Assembly: GCA_036397065.1 (NCBI GenBank)
Contig: DASWJP010000109.1
Coordinates: 1 to 64,000, forward strand
Origin: JAJFGI01 sp036397065
GTDB lineage: Bacteria; Pseudomonadota; Alphaproteobacteria; Kiloniellales; J153
Direction of reading: 5' to 3'
DNA: 64,000 nucleotides
Positions 43,967 to 53,046 of this stretch are shown here, in pieces. The notes under the pieces were generated by a model. That model did no database searches and was not told where the DNA came from. It was given only the letters and a program-made list of their open reading frames with translations. How positions within the stretch are numbered: position 1 is the first letter of the stretch; each line of letters opens with the position of its first letter. The position numbers were made by a program, and so were the translations under genes.

Positions 43967-43979
43967 GGTAGCATGCGTT

Positions 43980-45047
43980 CTAGGCGCGCACCAGTGTGAC
44001 GCCGCGCTGCGTGAGCTGGATGGCAACTGTATCGCCGGCCTTCGCCGGCCGGTCGATTCCCGGTTCGATGACGAATAGCTCACCGAGCGGGGTCGCCAGC
44101 GTATACTCCATGTGGCTGCCCAGGTATGTGGCCTTCAACACAGTGGCCTCAAGCGCCCCGTCGCCAGCGGACTGCGCCAGCCGCACCGCCTCGGGCCGGA
44201 TCGCCACTTTGACCGGCCCCGGACCTAGGCCGCGTGCTGGCAATGTCCGCTCGATGGGGCCCATGCGCACCAGCGCCTCGCCGTTGCTGACCGTCTCGAT
44301 CTCGCCGTCGACTAGGTTGGCATCGCCGATGAAGTCGGCGACGAAGCGATCGGCGGGCGCTTCGTAGAGATCCCGCGGCGCACCTTCCTGGGCGATCTCG
44401 GCGTTCTTCATGACGATGATCTTGTCGGAAACTGCCAGCGCCTCCTGCTGATCGTGGGTCACATACACCGACGTCAGGCCCAGACGCTGCTGCAGCTCAC
44501 GGATATCCTCGCGCACCTGGCGGCGCAACTTGGCATCGAGATTCGACAGGGGCTCGTCGAACAGCAGTACCGCCGGTTCCAGAACCAGGGCGCGGGCAAC
44601 GGCCACCCGTTGCTGCTGCCCGCCCGATAGCTCGCTCGGCAGGCGCGCGCCATAGCCCGCCAGGCCGACCATCCGCAGCCCTTCCTCGGCCCGCTCGCGC
44701 ACTTCGGCTTTCGGCAGCTTCGACATGATCAGGCCGTAGGACACATTCTCGATCACCGTCATGTGCGGAAACAATGCATAGGATTGAAACACCATCGACA
44801 CGTCGCGGTCGGTGGCCGGCAGGGCGGTGACGTCCTGATCGCCGATCAGTACGCGCCCGGCACTCGCCATCTCCAGACCGGCGATCATGCGCAACGTGGT
44901 GGTCTTGCCGCAGCCGGACGGGCCGAGCAACGTGACCAGCGTGCCCGGTTCGATCTCGAACGACACCTCGCGCACGGCGACCACCGAGCCATACGTCTTG
45001 GTGACATTCTCAAAGACCACACGGGCCGCCTTGCCGCCGATCTTCAT
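43980..45047 (-). CDS. ABC importer ATPase, FbpC/AfuC type
   Basis: The 355-residue ATPase shows Walker A LLGPSGCGKTTTLRMIAG (about residues 39-56), signature LSGGQQQRVAVARAL, Walker B VLLFDEPLSNLD and the switch His in YVTHDQQEAL. A C-terminal TOBE regulatory domain follows. It is the last gene of a three-gene importer with the fused permease (four-base overlap) and binding protein upstream. Its 3' end abuts the pcaG remnant, and the insertion or deletion boundary lies here. Confidence 0.9.
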   Translation of the reverse strand: MKIGGKAARVVFENVTKTYGSVVAVREVSFEIEPGTLVTLLGPSGCGKTTTLRMIAGLEMASAGRVLIGDQDVTALPATDRDVSMVFQSYALFPHMTVIENVSYGLIMSKLPKAEVRERAEEGLRMVGLAGYGARLPSELSGGQQQRVAVARALVLEPAVLLFDEPLSNLDAKLRRQVREDIRELQQRLGLTSVYVTHDQQEALAVSDKIIVMKNAEIAQEGAPRDLYEAPADRFVADFIGDANLVDGEIETVSNGEALVRMGPIERTLPARGLGPGPVKVAIRPEAVRLAQSAGDGALEATVLKATYLGSHMEYTLATPLGELFVIEPGIDRPAKAGDTVAIQLTQRGVTLVRA

Positions 45048-47254
45048 CCCGCTGCCTCACCGACCAGTGCTGTTGTGCCAACGCCGCGCCGCCGCAGTTG
45101 CCGTTTACCGACCACCAGCTGCACAAGGAGAATCGCCGCCAGCATGACCAGTATCAGCACCGAGGAATAGGCAATCGCCAAGCCATAGTCGCCGTTCTCG
45201 ACCCGGCCGATGATATAGGAAGTCGCCATGTCGTAGTTGGCGCTGACCAGGAATATGACGGCGCTGATCGCGGTCATGGCGCGCACGAAGGAAAAGACCA
45301 GGGCGGCGACGATGGCCGGGCGCAGCAGCGGCAGGATGACGCGCCGCACGGTGGCAAAGGTGTTGGCGCCGAGCGTCAGCGAGGCTTCGTCGAGGCTTTG
45401 ATCGAGCTGGCTCATGGACGCAACCCCCGCGCGCACGCCCACCGGCATGTTCCGGAATACGAAACAGATCACCAGGATAATACCCGTGCCGGTGATCTCG
45501 ATCGGCGGCACGTTGAAGGCCAGGATATAGCTGATACCGATCACCGTGCCGGGAATGGCGAAGCTCAGCATGGTGCCGAACTCGAAGGCTTCGCGCCCGG
45601 CAAAGCGCTGCCGCACCAGCAGATAGGCGGTCAATAGGCCAATCGCGGCGGTCAGCGGCGCCGAAACGGCGGCAATGGTGATGGTGGTCCAGAAGGAATT
45701 CCAGGCCGCGCCGCTCCACACCAGGCCGTACTCGCTTTGCGTAATCGAGAAGGCCTCGATGTAGTGGCGTAACGTGAAGCTGTGGTCGCGGCCCCAGGTC
45801 ACCACGAAGCCGCCAAACATGATCATCCCGTAGATGACCAGGGTCAGCCCGGCCCACGGCAGGGCCAGGCCGTAAGCGGCGCCGGTCACCACCTTGGGCA
45901 ACGGCGCAAATTGACCGGCATCGCCCTTGCCCGTGATCGTGGTGTAGGACTTGCGGCCCACCCAGCGGCGCTGGGCGTAGAAGGCGGTCAAGGTGAAGGC
46001 GAGCAAGATCAGGGCCAGCACCGCGGCGCGGCCCTGATCGAACTGCGAACCGACAATGGCGAAGAATATCTCGGTCGACAGCACGCCAAACCGGCCGCCG
46101 AGCACCAACGGGTTGCCGAAATCGGCAAGGCTCTCGATGAAGCCGAGCAGGAAGGCGTTGGCCAGCCCCGGGCGCATCAAGGGCAACGACACTGTCGTAA
46201 AGGCCTTCCAGGAATTGGCGCGCAGGGTCAGGGCGGCTTCTTCCATGGACGGGCTGACGCCCTCGACGACACCGATCATCACCAGGAACGAGATCGGCGC
46301 GAACGCCAGCGTCTGGGCGAACCACACACCGGGCAGACCGTAAACCCATCGCGAGGCGGGAATGGCGAAGGTCTGCTCCAGGAATTGGGTGACCGCGCCG
46401 GAACGGCCGAACAACAGAATGACCGCCAGCCCGATGACGAACGGCGGGGTGACGATCGGCAGCACGGTCAGGATGCGCAGCGGGCGCTTGAGCCGGAAAT
46501 CGGTGCGGGTCGCGATCAGGGCGAACGCCAAACCCAGAACCGTGGTCGAGACGGCGGTCAAGATCGCCAGCAGCAGGGAATTCCAGGCCACACCGCAGGA
46601 ATACGCACCGGTGAGACAACTCAGCCCCCAGATCTTCCGGTCGACGAAACGCTCGAGGAAGGCGCCGATCGCCAACGACCCCTCCTTGTCCTGGAGCGCC
46701 GAGACCAGGATGTTCAGGACCGGGAAAAACACGAAGGCGGCGACCAAGGCGATGATCAGGCCGATCGAGCCGACCACGAAAACATCACCCTTGACCGCGC
46801 CGCGTGCGGCCAGCCCCTGGGTGAAGAGAAACAGACAGGCACCGGCGGCCAGCAGCGCGCCATAGCCGAGGCCGAATTGACGGGTCTCGAGCGGGCCGAA
46901 CAGCGCCTCGAGAACGGAAAACTCCCAGCCCCTGAGGCCGATGGCAAACGCCTGGAACAGCAGATAGGCGAGGCCGCCGCCACCGGCGAGCAACAGCACA
47001 TTACGGAACAGCGGATCGCTCTTTGGCCGCTTCAGCACCAGCAATGGTGCGAGAAGGGCGATCCCCACGGGGGCAAGCCATGGCTTGCCCCCGATGAAGA
47101 CCTGAAGAATGGCCGGTGCCGACTCGCGGTCCAGCGGGTTGCCCTCGAGTACCCAGTCGAAGGCCCAGAAACCGTACTCGATGGCGTACCAGGGCAGAAT
47201 CGCGAAACCAACCCAGCCCACGGCCAGCCACAGGCCGACAGTTCTGTTCACCAT
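45044..47254 (-). CDS. ABC importer fused double permease, AfuB/FbpB type
   Basis: The ~736-residue membrane protein contains two copies of the binding-protein-dependent transport domain. Each has an EAA loop (MEEAALTLRANSWKAFTTVS and LDEASLTLGANTFATVRRVI). A hydrophobic N-terminal extension of about 170 residues with additional helices precedes them. Such fused permeases occur in FbpABC- and AfuABC-type importers. ATGs at 47257 and 47254 are both possible. It overlaps the ATPase gene and follows the binding-protein gene by 46 bp. Confidence 0.88.
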   Translation of the reverse strand: MVNRTVGLWLAVGWVGFAILPWYAIEYGFWAFDWVLEGNPLDRESAPAILQVFIGGKPWLAPVGIALLAPLLVLKRPKSDPLFRNVLLLAGGGGLAYLLFQAFAIGLRGWEFSVLEALFGPLETRQFGLGYGALLAAGACLFLFTQGLAARGAVKGDVFVVGSIGLIIALVAAFVFFPVLNILVSALQDKEGSLAIGAFLERFVDRKIWGLSCLTGAYSCGVAWNSLLLAILTAVSTTVLGLAFALIATRTDFRLKRPLRILTVLPIVTPPFVIGLAVILLFGRSGAVTQFLEQTFAIPASRWVYGLPGVWFAQTLAFAPISFLVMIGVVEGVSPSMEEAALTLRANSWKAFTTVSLPLMRPGLANAFLLGFIESLADFGNPLVLGGRFGVLSTEIFFAIVGSQFDQGRAAVLALILLAFTLTAFYAQRRWVGRKSYTTITGKGDAGQFAPLPKVVTGAAYGLALPWAGLTLVIYGMIMFGGFVVTWGRDHSFTLRHYIEAFSITQSEYGLVWSGAAWNSFWTTITIAAVSAPLTAAIGLLTAYLLVRQRFAGREAFEFGTMLSFAIPGTVIGISYILAFNVPPIEITGTGIILVICFVFRNMPVGVRAGVASMSQLDQSLDEASLTLGANTFATVRRVILPLLRPAIVAALVFSFVRAMTAISAVIFLVSANYDMATSYIIGRVENGDYGLAIAYSSVLILVMLAAILLVQLVVGKRQLRRRGVGTTALVGEAAG

Positions 47255-47303
47255 CACCAGCCGCCCGACGTCTCCGGTTTCGCCGGCTTCGTCCGGCTGC
47301 GCC

Positions 47304-48338
47304 TTATTGCGGCAAGGCGCCGACCTCGTCGTCCCACTTCTTCAGGAGACGGGTCCGCTCGTCGGACGAGCCGTATTTCTTGAAGTCGTAGTCGATCAAC
47401 TTGATCTCATCGAGGTTGGGTGCACCCGGCGGCGGCGTGGACTGGGAATTCGACGGCACCTGATAGGCACCGACCTGGCCGGCCAGCATCTGCACGTCGG
47501 GCCGCAGGGCGAAATCGTAGAACTTCTTGGCGCTATCCAGATTCCGCGCCCCATTGATGATCGACATGGAGCCGATTTCGTAGCCGGTGCCTTCGCACGG
47601 AGCGACAACCTTGACCGGGAAGCCGGCGGCGACCTGGGTGACGATGTCGTGCATGAAGGTGATGCCGATCGTCGTTTCGCCGCGCGCCGCCGCCTTGATC
47701 GGCGCCGAGCCGGACTTGGTGTATTGGTTGACGTTCTTGTGCAGGCCCTTCAGCCATTCGAAGCCCTTATCCTCGCCGAGCAACTGCACCATCGTGGCCA
47801 GGGTCGTATAGGCGGTGCCCGACGAATTCGGATTGGCGATCTGCACCTCGCCCTTGTAGGCGGGGTTGACCAGATCCGCCCAGCACTTCGGCACGGGCAG
47901 ATTCTTCGCCTTCAGCAACTCCTCATTGTAGCCGAAACCCAGCGCTCCGGCGTAGATGCCGACCGTCTTGTACCCGGCGGACTTGGCCTGGCTCTGCGAC
48001 CAGGGCAGCAGCTCCGCCAGCATGGGCGACTGGTACTCCTGGCTCAGCCCTTCTTCGGCCGCCTGCAAATGCGGATCGCCGGTGCCGCCCCACCAGACAT
48101 CGCCCTTGGGATTGCCGGCCTCGGCCTTGATCTGGGCGAAGGTCTCGCCCGACGACTTGCGGGTCATGGCAACGTCGATCCCGGTCTCCTTGGTGAAGGC
48201 CTCGACCATGAGCTGGCACCATTCGATCTGTGGGCTGCAGTAAAGGGTCAGCCGCTCGGCCGCACTGGCCGAACCGAAGCCGGCGGCCAGCGTCAATGCC
48301 AAGGCGGCGAAGACCGTCTTGCCCAATGTCCGTATCAT
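47304..48338 (-). CDS. Periplasmic binding protein, AfuA-like (sugar- or inositol-phosphate candidate)
   Basis: The 344-residue protein has a Sec signal peptide cleaved near SASAAERL. The body (LYCSPQIEWCQLMVEAFTKE, then DVWWGGTGDPHLQAAEEG) is of the FbpA/AfuA fold. The double tyrosine that binds Fe3+ in FbpA is missing: the place reads GITFMHDIV. His230-Asp231 and, 24 residues after the His, Glu254 match the spacing I recall for the sugar-binding His, Asp and Glu of Actinobacillus AfuA, a hexose-phosphate binder. The second of two tandem ATGs (48338) has the better spacing to AGGAGG. It lies next to the inositol genes. Confidence 0.85.
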   Translation of the reverse strand: MIRTLGKTVFAALALTLAAGFGSASAAERLTLYCSPQIEWCQLMVEAFTKETGIDVAMTRKSSGETFAQIKAEAGNPKGDVWWGGTGDPHLQAAEEGLSQEYQSPMLAELLPWSQSQAKSAGYKTVGIYAGALGFGYNEELLKAKNLPVPKCWADLVNPAYKGEVQIANPNSSGTAYTTLATMVQLLGEDKGFEWLKGLHKNVNQYTKSGSAPIKAAARGETTIGITFMHDIVTQVAAGFPVKVVAPCEGTGYEIGSMSIINGARNLDSAKKFYDFALRPDVQMLAGQVGAYQVPSNSQSTPPPGAPNLDEIKLIDYDFKKYGSSDERTRLLKKWDDEVGALPQ

Positions 48339-48494
48339 CATGTTCCTCCCTGTTGCTGTTATTTTCATGGCATCGGTGACAGGCCACGGACGGCCGGATC
48401 GCCTTGTCCAGGGTCTCTTGTTACGGCGGCTGCGGATCGTCGGTTGGCGGCAAAAGTGCGGCCGACCCCACGCGCCCCAGCGGCTGCTCGGACC

Positions 48495-48566
48495 CTATGA
48501 AATGAAAATATCATAGAACAGTTACGATGGAACAGTTATTTCATTTCCTTCGGGGAATGGAACAGT
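48495..48566. promoter_or_regulatory. Operator-like repeats between importer and SDR/iolG genes
   Basis: This AT-rich stretch holds CTATGA-N10-TCATAG (48495-48516) and three near copies of ATGGAACAGT (48513 with one change, 48527, 48557; the last two are 30 bp apart, about three helical turns). The TGGAACA half-site also occurs in the sites upstream of iolC and of the RpiR regulator gene. It lies in the divergent gap between the binding-protein gene and the SDR gene. The rest of this 295 bp gap shows no gene. Confidence 0.5.
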
Positions 48567-48633
48567 CTATCGATATGGCAGCGGACCAGCCGACGCATTC
48601 AGCGGCCAAGAGATCAGGGAGCGAGTTCAAGCC

Positions 48634-49431
48634 ATGACCGATACACCTGTGAAAGGGCGGGTCTTCGTGGTCACGGGCGGCACCCAGGGAATCGGCGAAG
48701 CCATCGCCCACCGGCTGGCCCGCGCCGGGGCCGGCGGCGTGGTGATCGCCGGACGCGATCAACGGCGGGGCCAGGCGGTTTGCGCCGAGATCTCCGGGTT
48801 GGGTGCCAAAGCCCACTTCGTGGGCGCCGATCTGGCAGCGGTGGCATCATGCCGGACAGTGGTGGCCGCCTGCGCACAGCATTTCGGCCGCCTCGACGGT
48901 CTGGTCAATGCCGCCGGGATCACCGACCGGGGCGGCATCGACGACACCACCCCCGAGACCTGGGACCGCCTGTTCGCCGTGAACGTGCGCGCGCCCTTCT
49001 TTCTCGCCCAGGACGCCGTCAAGCTGATGCGCCGCAACCCGATCGAGGGCTTGGCCCAGGCCGGCGCCATCGTCAACATCATCACCATGTCCAGCCATGG
49101 CGGGCAGCCGAAGCTGACGGCCTATGCCGCCTCCAAGGGCGCGCTTGTTACATTGACCCGCAATCTCGGCCATGCCCTGCGGCATCAGCGGATTCGGGTC
49201 AACGGATTGAACATCGGCTGGACCGATACCCCCAACGAGCACCAGGTTCAGCGCACCGAAGGGCAGCCGGACGATTGGCTGGTCCGCGCCGAGGCCAAGC
49301 AGCCCTTCGGGCGACTGATCAAACCGGCCGACGTCGCCGAAGCGGCCCTGTTCCTGCTGGGGCCCGCATCCGGTGTGATGACCGGCGCGGTGATCGACTA
49401 CGACCAGATGGTCATCGGCGCCTACGAATAG
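48634..49431 (+). CDS. Short-chain dehydrogenase/reductase of the inositol locus
   Basis: The 265-residue classical SDR has NAD(P)-binding TGGTQGIGEAIA near residue 14, NAAG near residue 92, and the catalytic Ser with YAASK (Tyr near 163). The end IDYDQMVIGAYE replaces the usual conserved VDGG tail. It is followed 41 bp later by iolG on the same strand. A polyol, cyclitol or inosose substrate is likely from context. Some inositol loci carry such an SDR for isomers like scyllo- or D-chiro-inositol. Confidence 0.85.
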   Translation: MTDTPVKGRVFVVTGGTQGIGEAIAHRLARAGAGGVVIAGRDQRRGQAVCAEISGLGAKAHFVGADLAAVASCRTVVAACAQHFGRLDGLVNAAGITDRGGIDDTTPETWDRLFAVNVRAPFFLAQDAVKLMRRNPIEGLAQAGAIVNIITMSSHGGQPKLTAYAASKGALVTLTRNLGHALRHQRIRVNGLNIGWTDTPNEHQVQRTEGQPDDWLVRAEAKQPFGRLIKPADVAEAALFLLGPASGVMTGAVIDYDQMVIGAYE

Positions 49432-49472
49432 CCGCGCCTCAACACACGGGAATTTTGGGAGAAGAAACGACT

Positions 49473-50462
49473 ATGATCGCGGTGGCACAGTTCGGGGCGG
49501 GCCGGATCGGCCAAATCCACGCGCGCAACGTCGCGGCGGGCGGCGAGGCGCGGATCAAGTACATCATCGACGTCAACCGTCCGGCGGCTGAGGGCTTGGC
49601 CGCGGCGGTGGGCGCGCAGGTGACGGATGCCGACAGCGCGCTGGCCGATGCGGAGATCGGCGCGGTGGTCATCGCCACTTCGACGGATACCCATGCCGAT
49701 CTGATCGAAGCCGCCGCCCGCGCCGGCAAGGCGATCTTTTGCGAAAAGCCGATCGACCTCGACCTTGCCCGCACCAAAGCCTGCCTCAAGGCCGTGGCGA
49801 AGGCGGCGGTGCCGCTGCTGATCGGCTTCAACCGGCGTTTCGATCCCTCCTTCGCCGCATTGAAGGAGTCCCTCGATGCCGGGCGTATCGGCAAGCTGGA
49901 GAATCTGTCCATCATCAGCCGCGATCCGGCGCCGCCGCCGGCCGGCTATGTCGCGCGCTCCGGCGGCCTGTTTCGCGACATGATGATCCACGACTTCGAC
50001 ATGAGCCGTTGGCTGCTGGGGGCCGAGCCGGTGCGCGTGTATGCCCGAGGCAGCGTGCTGGTCGATCCGGCCATCGGCAAGGCGGGCGATATCGACAGTG
50101 CCGTTGTGGTGCTGGAAACGGCGGCCGGCGTTCTCTGCCAGATCGTCAATTCACGCCGCGCCACGTTCGGCTATGACCAGCGCATCGAAGCCTTCGGCGA
50201 GAAGGGCATGCTTCTGGCCGGCAATCGCGATCCCCGCTCGCTGCACCTGTGGAACGACAGCGGCATGACCGGCGAGAAGCCGCATTACTCCTTCCTCGAA
50301 CGCTACGCCGAGGCCTATCAGGTGGAGATGGCGCACTTCTTCGCCTTCGTGGCCGGCCGGGAAAAATCCCTGAGAGTCACCGCCTACGACGGCTTGCGGG
50401 CGCTGGAAGTGGCGGAAGCGGCCAACCAGTCCCTGAAAAGCGGCCAGGCGGTCGAGCTGTAA
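49473..50462 (+). CDS. iolG: Inositol 2-dehydrogenase
   Basis: The 329-residue Gfo/Idh/MocA-family enzyme oxidises myo-inositol to 2-keto-myo-inositol with NAD+. It has the Rossmann motif FGAGRIGQIHARNV, the EKPID motif with catalytic Lys near residue 95, and SGGLFRDMMIHDFDMSRWL with the Asp/His pair. ATG 49473 is preceded by GGGAGAAG. The frame open upstream is antisense clutter over the SDR gene. It converges on the phosphatase gene 17 bp downstream. Confidence 0.9.
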   Translation: MIAVAQFGAGRIGQIHARNVAAGGEARIKYIIDVNRPAAEGLAAAVGAQVTDADSALADAEIGAVVIATSTDTHADLIEAAARAGKAIFCEKPIDLDLARTKACLKAVAKAAVPLLIGFNRRFDPSFAALKESLDAGRIGKLENLSIISRDPAPPPAGYVARSGGLFRDMMIHDFDMSRWLLGAEPVRVYARGSVLVDPAIGKAGDIDSAVVVLETAAGVLCQIVNSRRATFGYDQRIEAFGEKGMLLAGNRDPRSLHLWNDSGMTGEKPHYSFLERYAEAYQVEMAHFFAFVAGREKSLRVTAYDGLRALEVAEAANQSLKSGQAVEL

Positions 50463-50479
50463 CGCCCGGCGTTGCACGG

Positions 50480-51280
50480 TCAGGGACGCGAGGGCGCCGG
50501 CACGGTCTTGGCGATGAGCGCCTGCAGTTTTGCCGCCAGCCCCGGTGCCGCGGCGGCGCAATAGTTGCCGCGCCGCAGACCGTCATTGACCAAGAAATCG
50601 TTGGTCCAGCCGCCGGCTTCGCGCACCAGCAGCAGCCCGGCCAGGCTATCCCAGGAATTGATGTGCGGTTCGAAATAGCCGATGAGCCGCCCGGTCGCCA
50701 CGTAGGCCAGCATCAAAGCACCCGAGCCGTTGCGCAGAAACATGCCGCCGTCGCGCAGCAGGGCATCCAGGAACGGCGTGAAGTCATCCACCGGAGAGCG
50801 ATGGGAAAAGCCGGTGCCGAACAGGCCGTCGCGAAACGCCGTGGCCGGCGGTATCGGCTGGCGCACGCCGTTCAAGTAGGTGCCGCCGCCCCGCCGGGCA
50901 GCATAGATCTCGTCGCTGTTGGGATCGTAGATCACGCCGATCTCGAGTTCGCCGTCGCGGGTCAGGGCAATGGAGACACACCACGTCGGCATGCCGTTCA
51001 GGAAACAGGCGGTGCCATCGATGGGATCGACGACCCAAACCGGTTGGCCCGCGGCCACGGTGCCGCTGGCGCCGCTTTCCTCGCCGAGAAAGGCGTCGTC
51101 CGGGAAGCGCGCGCCGAGGCGGGCGCGGATCAGCTCCTCCACCTTCTTGTCGGCGATCGAGACGACGTCCTGCAGGCCCTTGCGCTCGACGGCATACTCG
51201 GCACGGCGCCGGTAGTAGTCATAGGCCAGGCGCCCGGCTTCACGCGCCAAGTCCTGGGCGAAGATGTAGCGGTCTTGCAT
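50480..51280 (-). CDS. Inositol monophosphatase family protein
   Basis: The 266-residue Mg2+-dependent phosphatase has the family signatures FLGEESG (metal-binding Glu, about residue 65), WVVDPIDGTACFLNGMP (DPIDGT, about residue 84) and SWDSLAGLLLVREAGG (WD..AG, about residue 208). It may remove phosphate from an inositol phosphate, though HisN-type histidinol phosphatase and 3'-phosphoadenosine-type relatives share these motifs. It is the last gene of iolC-iolD-iolE-iolB, 24 bp after iolB, so it is probably expressed with inositol catabolism. Confidence 0.88.
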   Translation of the reverse strand: MQDRYIFAQDLAREAGRLAYDYYRRRAEYAVERKGLQDVVSIADKKVEELIRARLGARFPDDAFLGEESGASGTVAAGQPVWVVDPIDGTACFLNGMPTWCVSIALTRDGELEIGVIYDPNSDEIYAARRGGGTYLNGVRQPIPPATAFRDGLFGTGFSHRSPVDDFTPFLDALLRDGGMFLRNGSGALMLAYVATGRLIGYFEPHINSWDSLAGLLLVREAGGWTNDFLVNDGLRRGNYCAAAAPGLAAKLQALIAKTVPAPSRP

Positions 51281-51304
51281 ATGGCTGTGCGTTCCCTTCC
51301 GGCT

Positions 51305-52120
51305 TCAGTCCTTCTTCGGCGCCCTGACGATCCATTCGTGCGCCGGATCGTTCTTGAAGCACCACTGCCGCTTCGGCCCGGCCATGACGTTGAGGTAATA
51401 GAGATCGTATCCGTGCGGCGCACCCACCGGATGATAACCTCGCGGCACCATCACACAGTCGCCGTCCTCGACGGTCATCGTCTGGTCGATGGCCCGGTCG
51501 TCGGTATAGACCCGCTGGAAGGCGAAGCCCTGTTTCGGATTGAGCCGATGATAATAAGTTTCCTCAAGGGCCGATTCCTCGGGCAAGGAGTCGCTGTCAT
51601 GCTTGTGTGGCGGATAGGAAGACCAGTTGCCGCCCGGCGTGATCACTTCAACCACCAGCAAATTATCCGCCGGCTCCGTTTCCGGCAGGATATTGGAAAC
51701 CAGGCGCCGGTTGGTGCTCTGCCCGCGCTCCTCGAAACCGATCTGTTCCGGGGCGATCAGCCGGGGCGCCCATTTACCCGCACGGCCCGGCGCGGTGCAC
51801 AGGGCCACTTCCAGCGCCCCCTCGGCCTGCACGGCAAAGGGCGTATCGGCGGGAACATAGACCGCGTGAGGCCGGCCATCGAACGGCGAATGGCGGCCGC
51901 CGATCTTGGCGAAACGTTCGTCGCCAGCGGTGATGGTGGCGATGCCGGCCAGCAGGACCAGACAGGATTCCCGATCGGCCAGGCGTCGCGAGAGACGCTC
52001 GCCGCCTGCGAGGGTGAAAACCTCGAAGCCGACGTACCGCCAGCCGGCGCTTTCCGGCGTGACCGAGAGGACGCAGCCCTCGCCGTCCCGCAGGTGCGGC
52101 TTGACCAGCAGGTCGTTCAT
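51305..52120 (-). CDS. iolB: 5-deoxy-glucuronate isomerase
   Basis: The 271-residue cupin-fold enzyme turns 5-deoxy-glucuronate into 2-deoxy-5-keto-gluconate. Typical stretches are VEVITPGGNWSSYPPHKHD, with metal-binding His residues, ESALEETYYHRLNPKQGFA, and GDCVMVPRGYHPVGAPHGYD. It starts in a four-base overlap with the iolE stop. The length matches the family. Confidence 0.93.
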   Translation of the reverse strand: MNDLLVKPHLRDGEGCVLSVTPESAGWRYVGFEVFTLAGGERLSRRLADRESCLVLLAGIATITAGDERFAKIGGRHSPFDGRPHAVYVPADTPFAVQAEGALEVALCTAPGRAGKWAPRLIAPEQIGFEERGQSTNRRLVSNILPETEPADNLLVVEVITPGGNWSSYPPHKHDSDSLPEESALEETYYHRLNPKQGFAFQRVYTDDRAIDQTMTVEDGDCVMVPRGYHPVGAPHGYDLYYLNVMAGPKRQWCFKNDPAHEWIVRAPKKD

Positions 52121-53016
52121 CGGACCTCCTCTCCCAGAAGATGCGCCGCCTTGGCAATGGCGTGCAGGTTCTCGTAGCCCATCTTGGCATAGACCGCAGG
52201 GGGTGCCCGTTCCGGATCCTGCTCGGCCTCGACCACCAGCCAGCCGCTGTAGCCCGACAGCGCCGCCAACACCGCCGGGAAATCGACACAGCCATCGCCC
52301 GGCACGGTGAAGACACCGGCCACCACCGCATCGAGAAAACTCCAGTCCTCATCCCGCGCCTGTTGCAGGATGGGGCGGCGGATGTCTTTGCAGTGCACGT
52401 GGCCGACACGGCCGGCATATCGACGTGCCAACGCCACCGGATCGATGCCGGCAAAGGTCGCATGGCCGGTGTCGAGGAGCAGCTTGACCGCCGGCCCCGT
52501 CGCCGCCATCAGCGCGTCGATCTCGTCCTCGCTCTCGACCACCGTGCCCATGTGGTGATGATAGACAAGATCCAGGCCCCGGACAGCGACCGCCTCCCCC
52601 ACCTCGGTCATCCGTTGCCCAAAGCGATCCCAATCCCCCGCGCACAGTGATGGCCGGGAGGACAGCGGCTTGGCCCGGTCGCCGTGGATGGCGCCGCCGG
52701 TCTCGGCGAAGACCAGCACCTTGGCATCGAGAGCTGCGAGCAAGGCCAGGTGCGGCTCGAGCGCTTGCAGTTCCGCATCGGCGGTGCGGGTCAGCAGCGC
52801 CGAGGAATACCAGCCGGACACCAGGGCCAGGCCGTGCGGCGCCAAGACCCGGCGCAAGGCCGCCGCCTCGCGCGGAAACTTGTGGCCCAGTTCCATGCCG
52901 GCGAAGCCCGCGGCGCGGGCCTCGGCCAGGCAGGTTTCCAGCGGAATATCCCCGCCCAATTCCCGCAGATCGTCGTTCGACCAGCCGATGGGATTGACGC
53001 CGATACGCACCGTCAT
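52117..53016 (-). CDS. iolE: Inosose dehydratase
   Basis: The 299-residue TIM-barrel enzyme dehydrates 2-keto-myo-inositol to the diketone. It has the N-terminal IGVNPIGWSNDDLRELGGD, ELGHKFPRE, LVYHHHMGTVVESEDEID, LLLDTGHATFAG and GRVGHVHCKDIR, which hold the metal ligands. It lies between iolD (30 bp gap) and iolB (overlap). Confidence 0.93.
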   Translation of the reverse strand: MTVRIGVNPIGWSNDDLRELGGDIPLETCLAEARAAGFAGMELGHKFPREAAALRRVLAPHGLALVSGWYSSALLTRTADAELQALEPHLALLAALDAKVLVFAETGGAIHGDRAKPLSSRPSLCAGDWDRFGQRMTEVGEAVAVRGLDLVYHHHMGTVVESEDEIDALMAATGPAVKLLLDTGHATFAGIDPVALARRYAGRVGHVHCKDIRRPILQQARDEDWSFLDAVVAGVFTVPGDGCVDFPAVLAALSGYSGWLVVEAEQDPERAPPAVYAKMGYENLHAIAKAAHLLGEEVR

Positions 53017-53046
53017 GCCGTCTCTGTGCCTTTTCCTGCCTGGAGT

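Noticed and set aside
43980..48338. Ferric-iron transporter (FbpABC)
   Set aside because: The overall family fits, but the Fe-binding double tyrosine is missing from the binding protein and the gene context is inositol metabolism, so an iron role is not supported.
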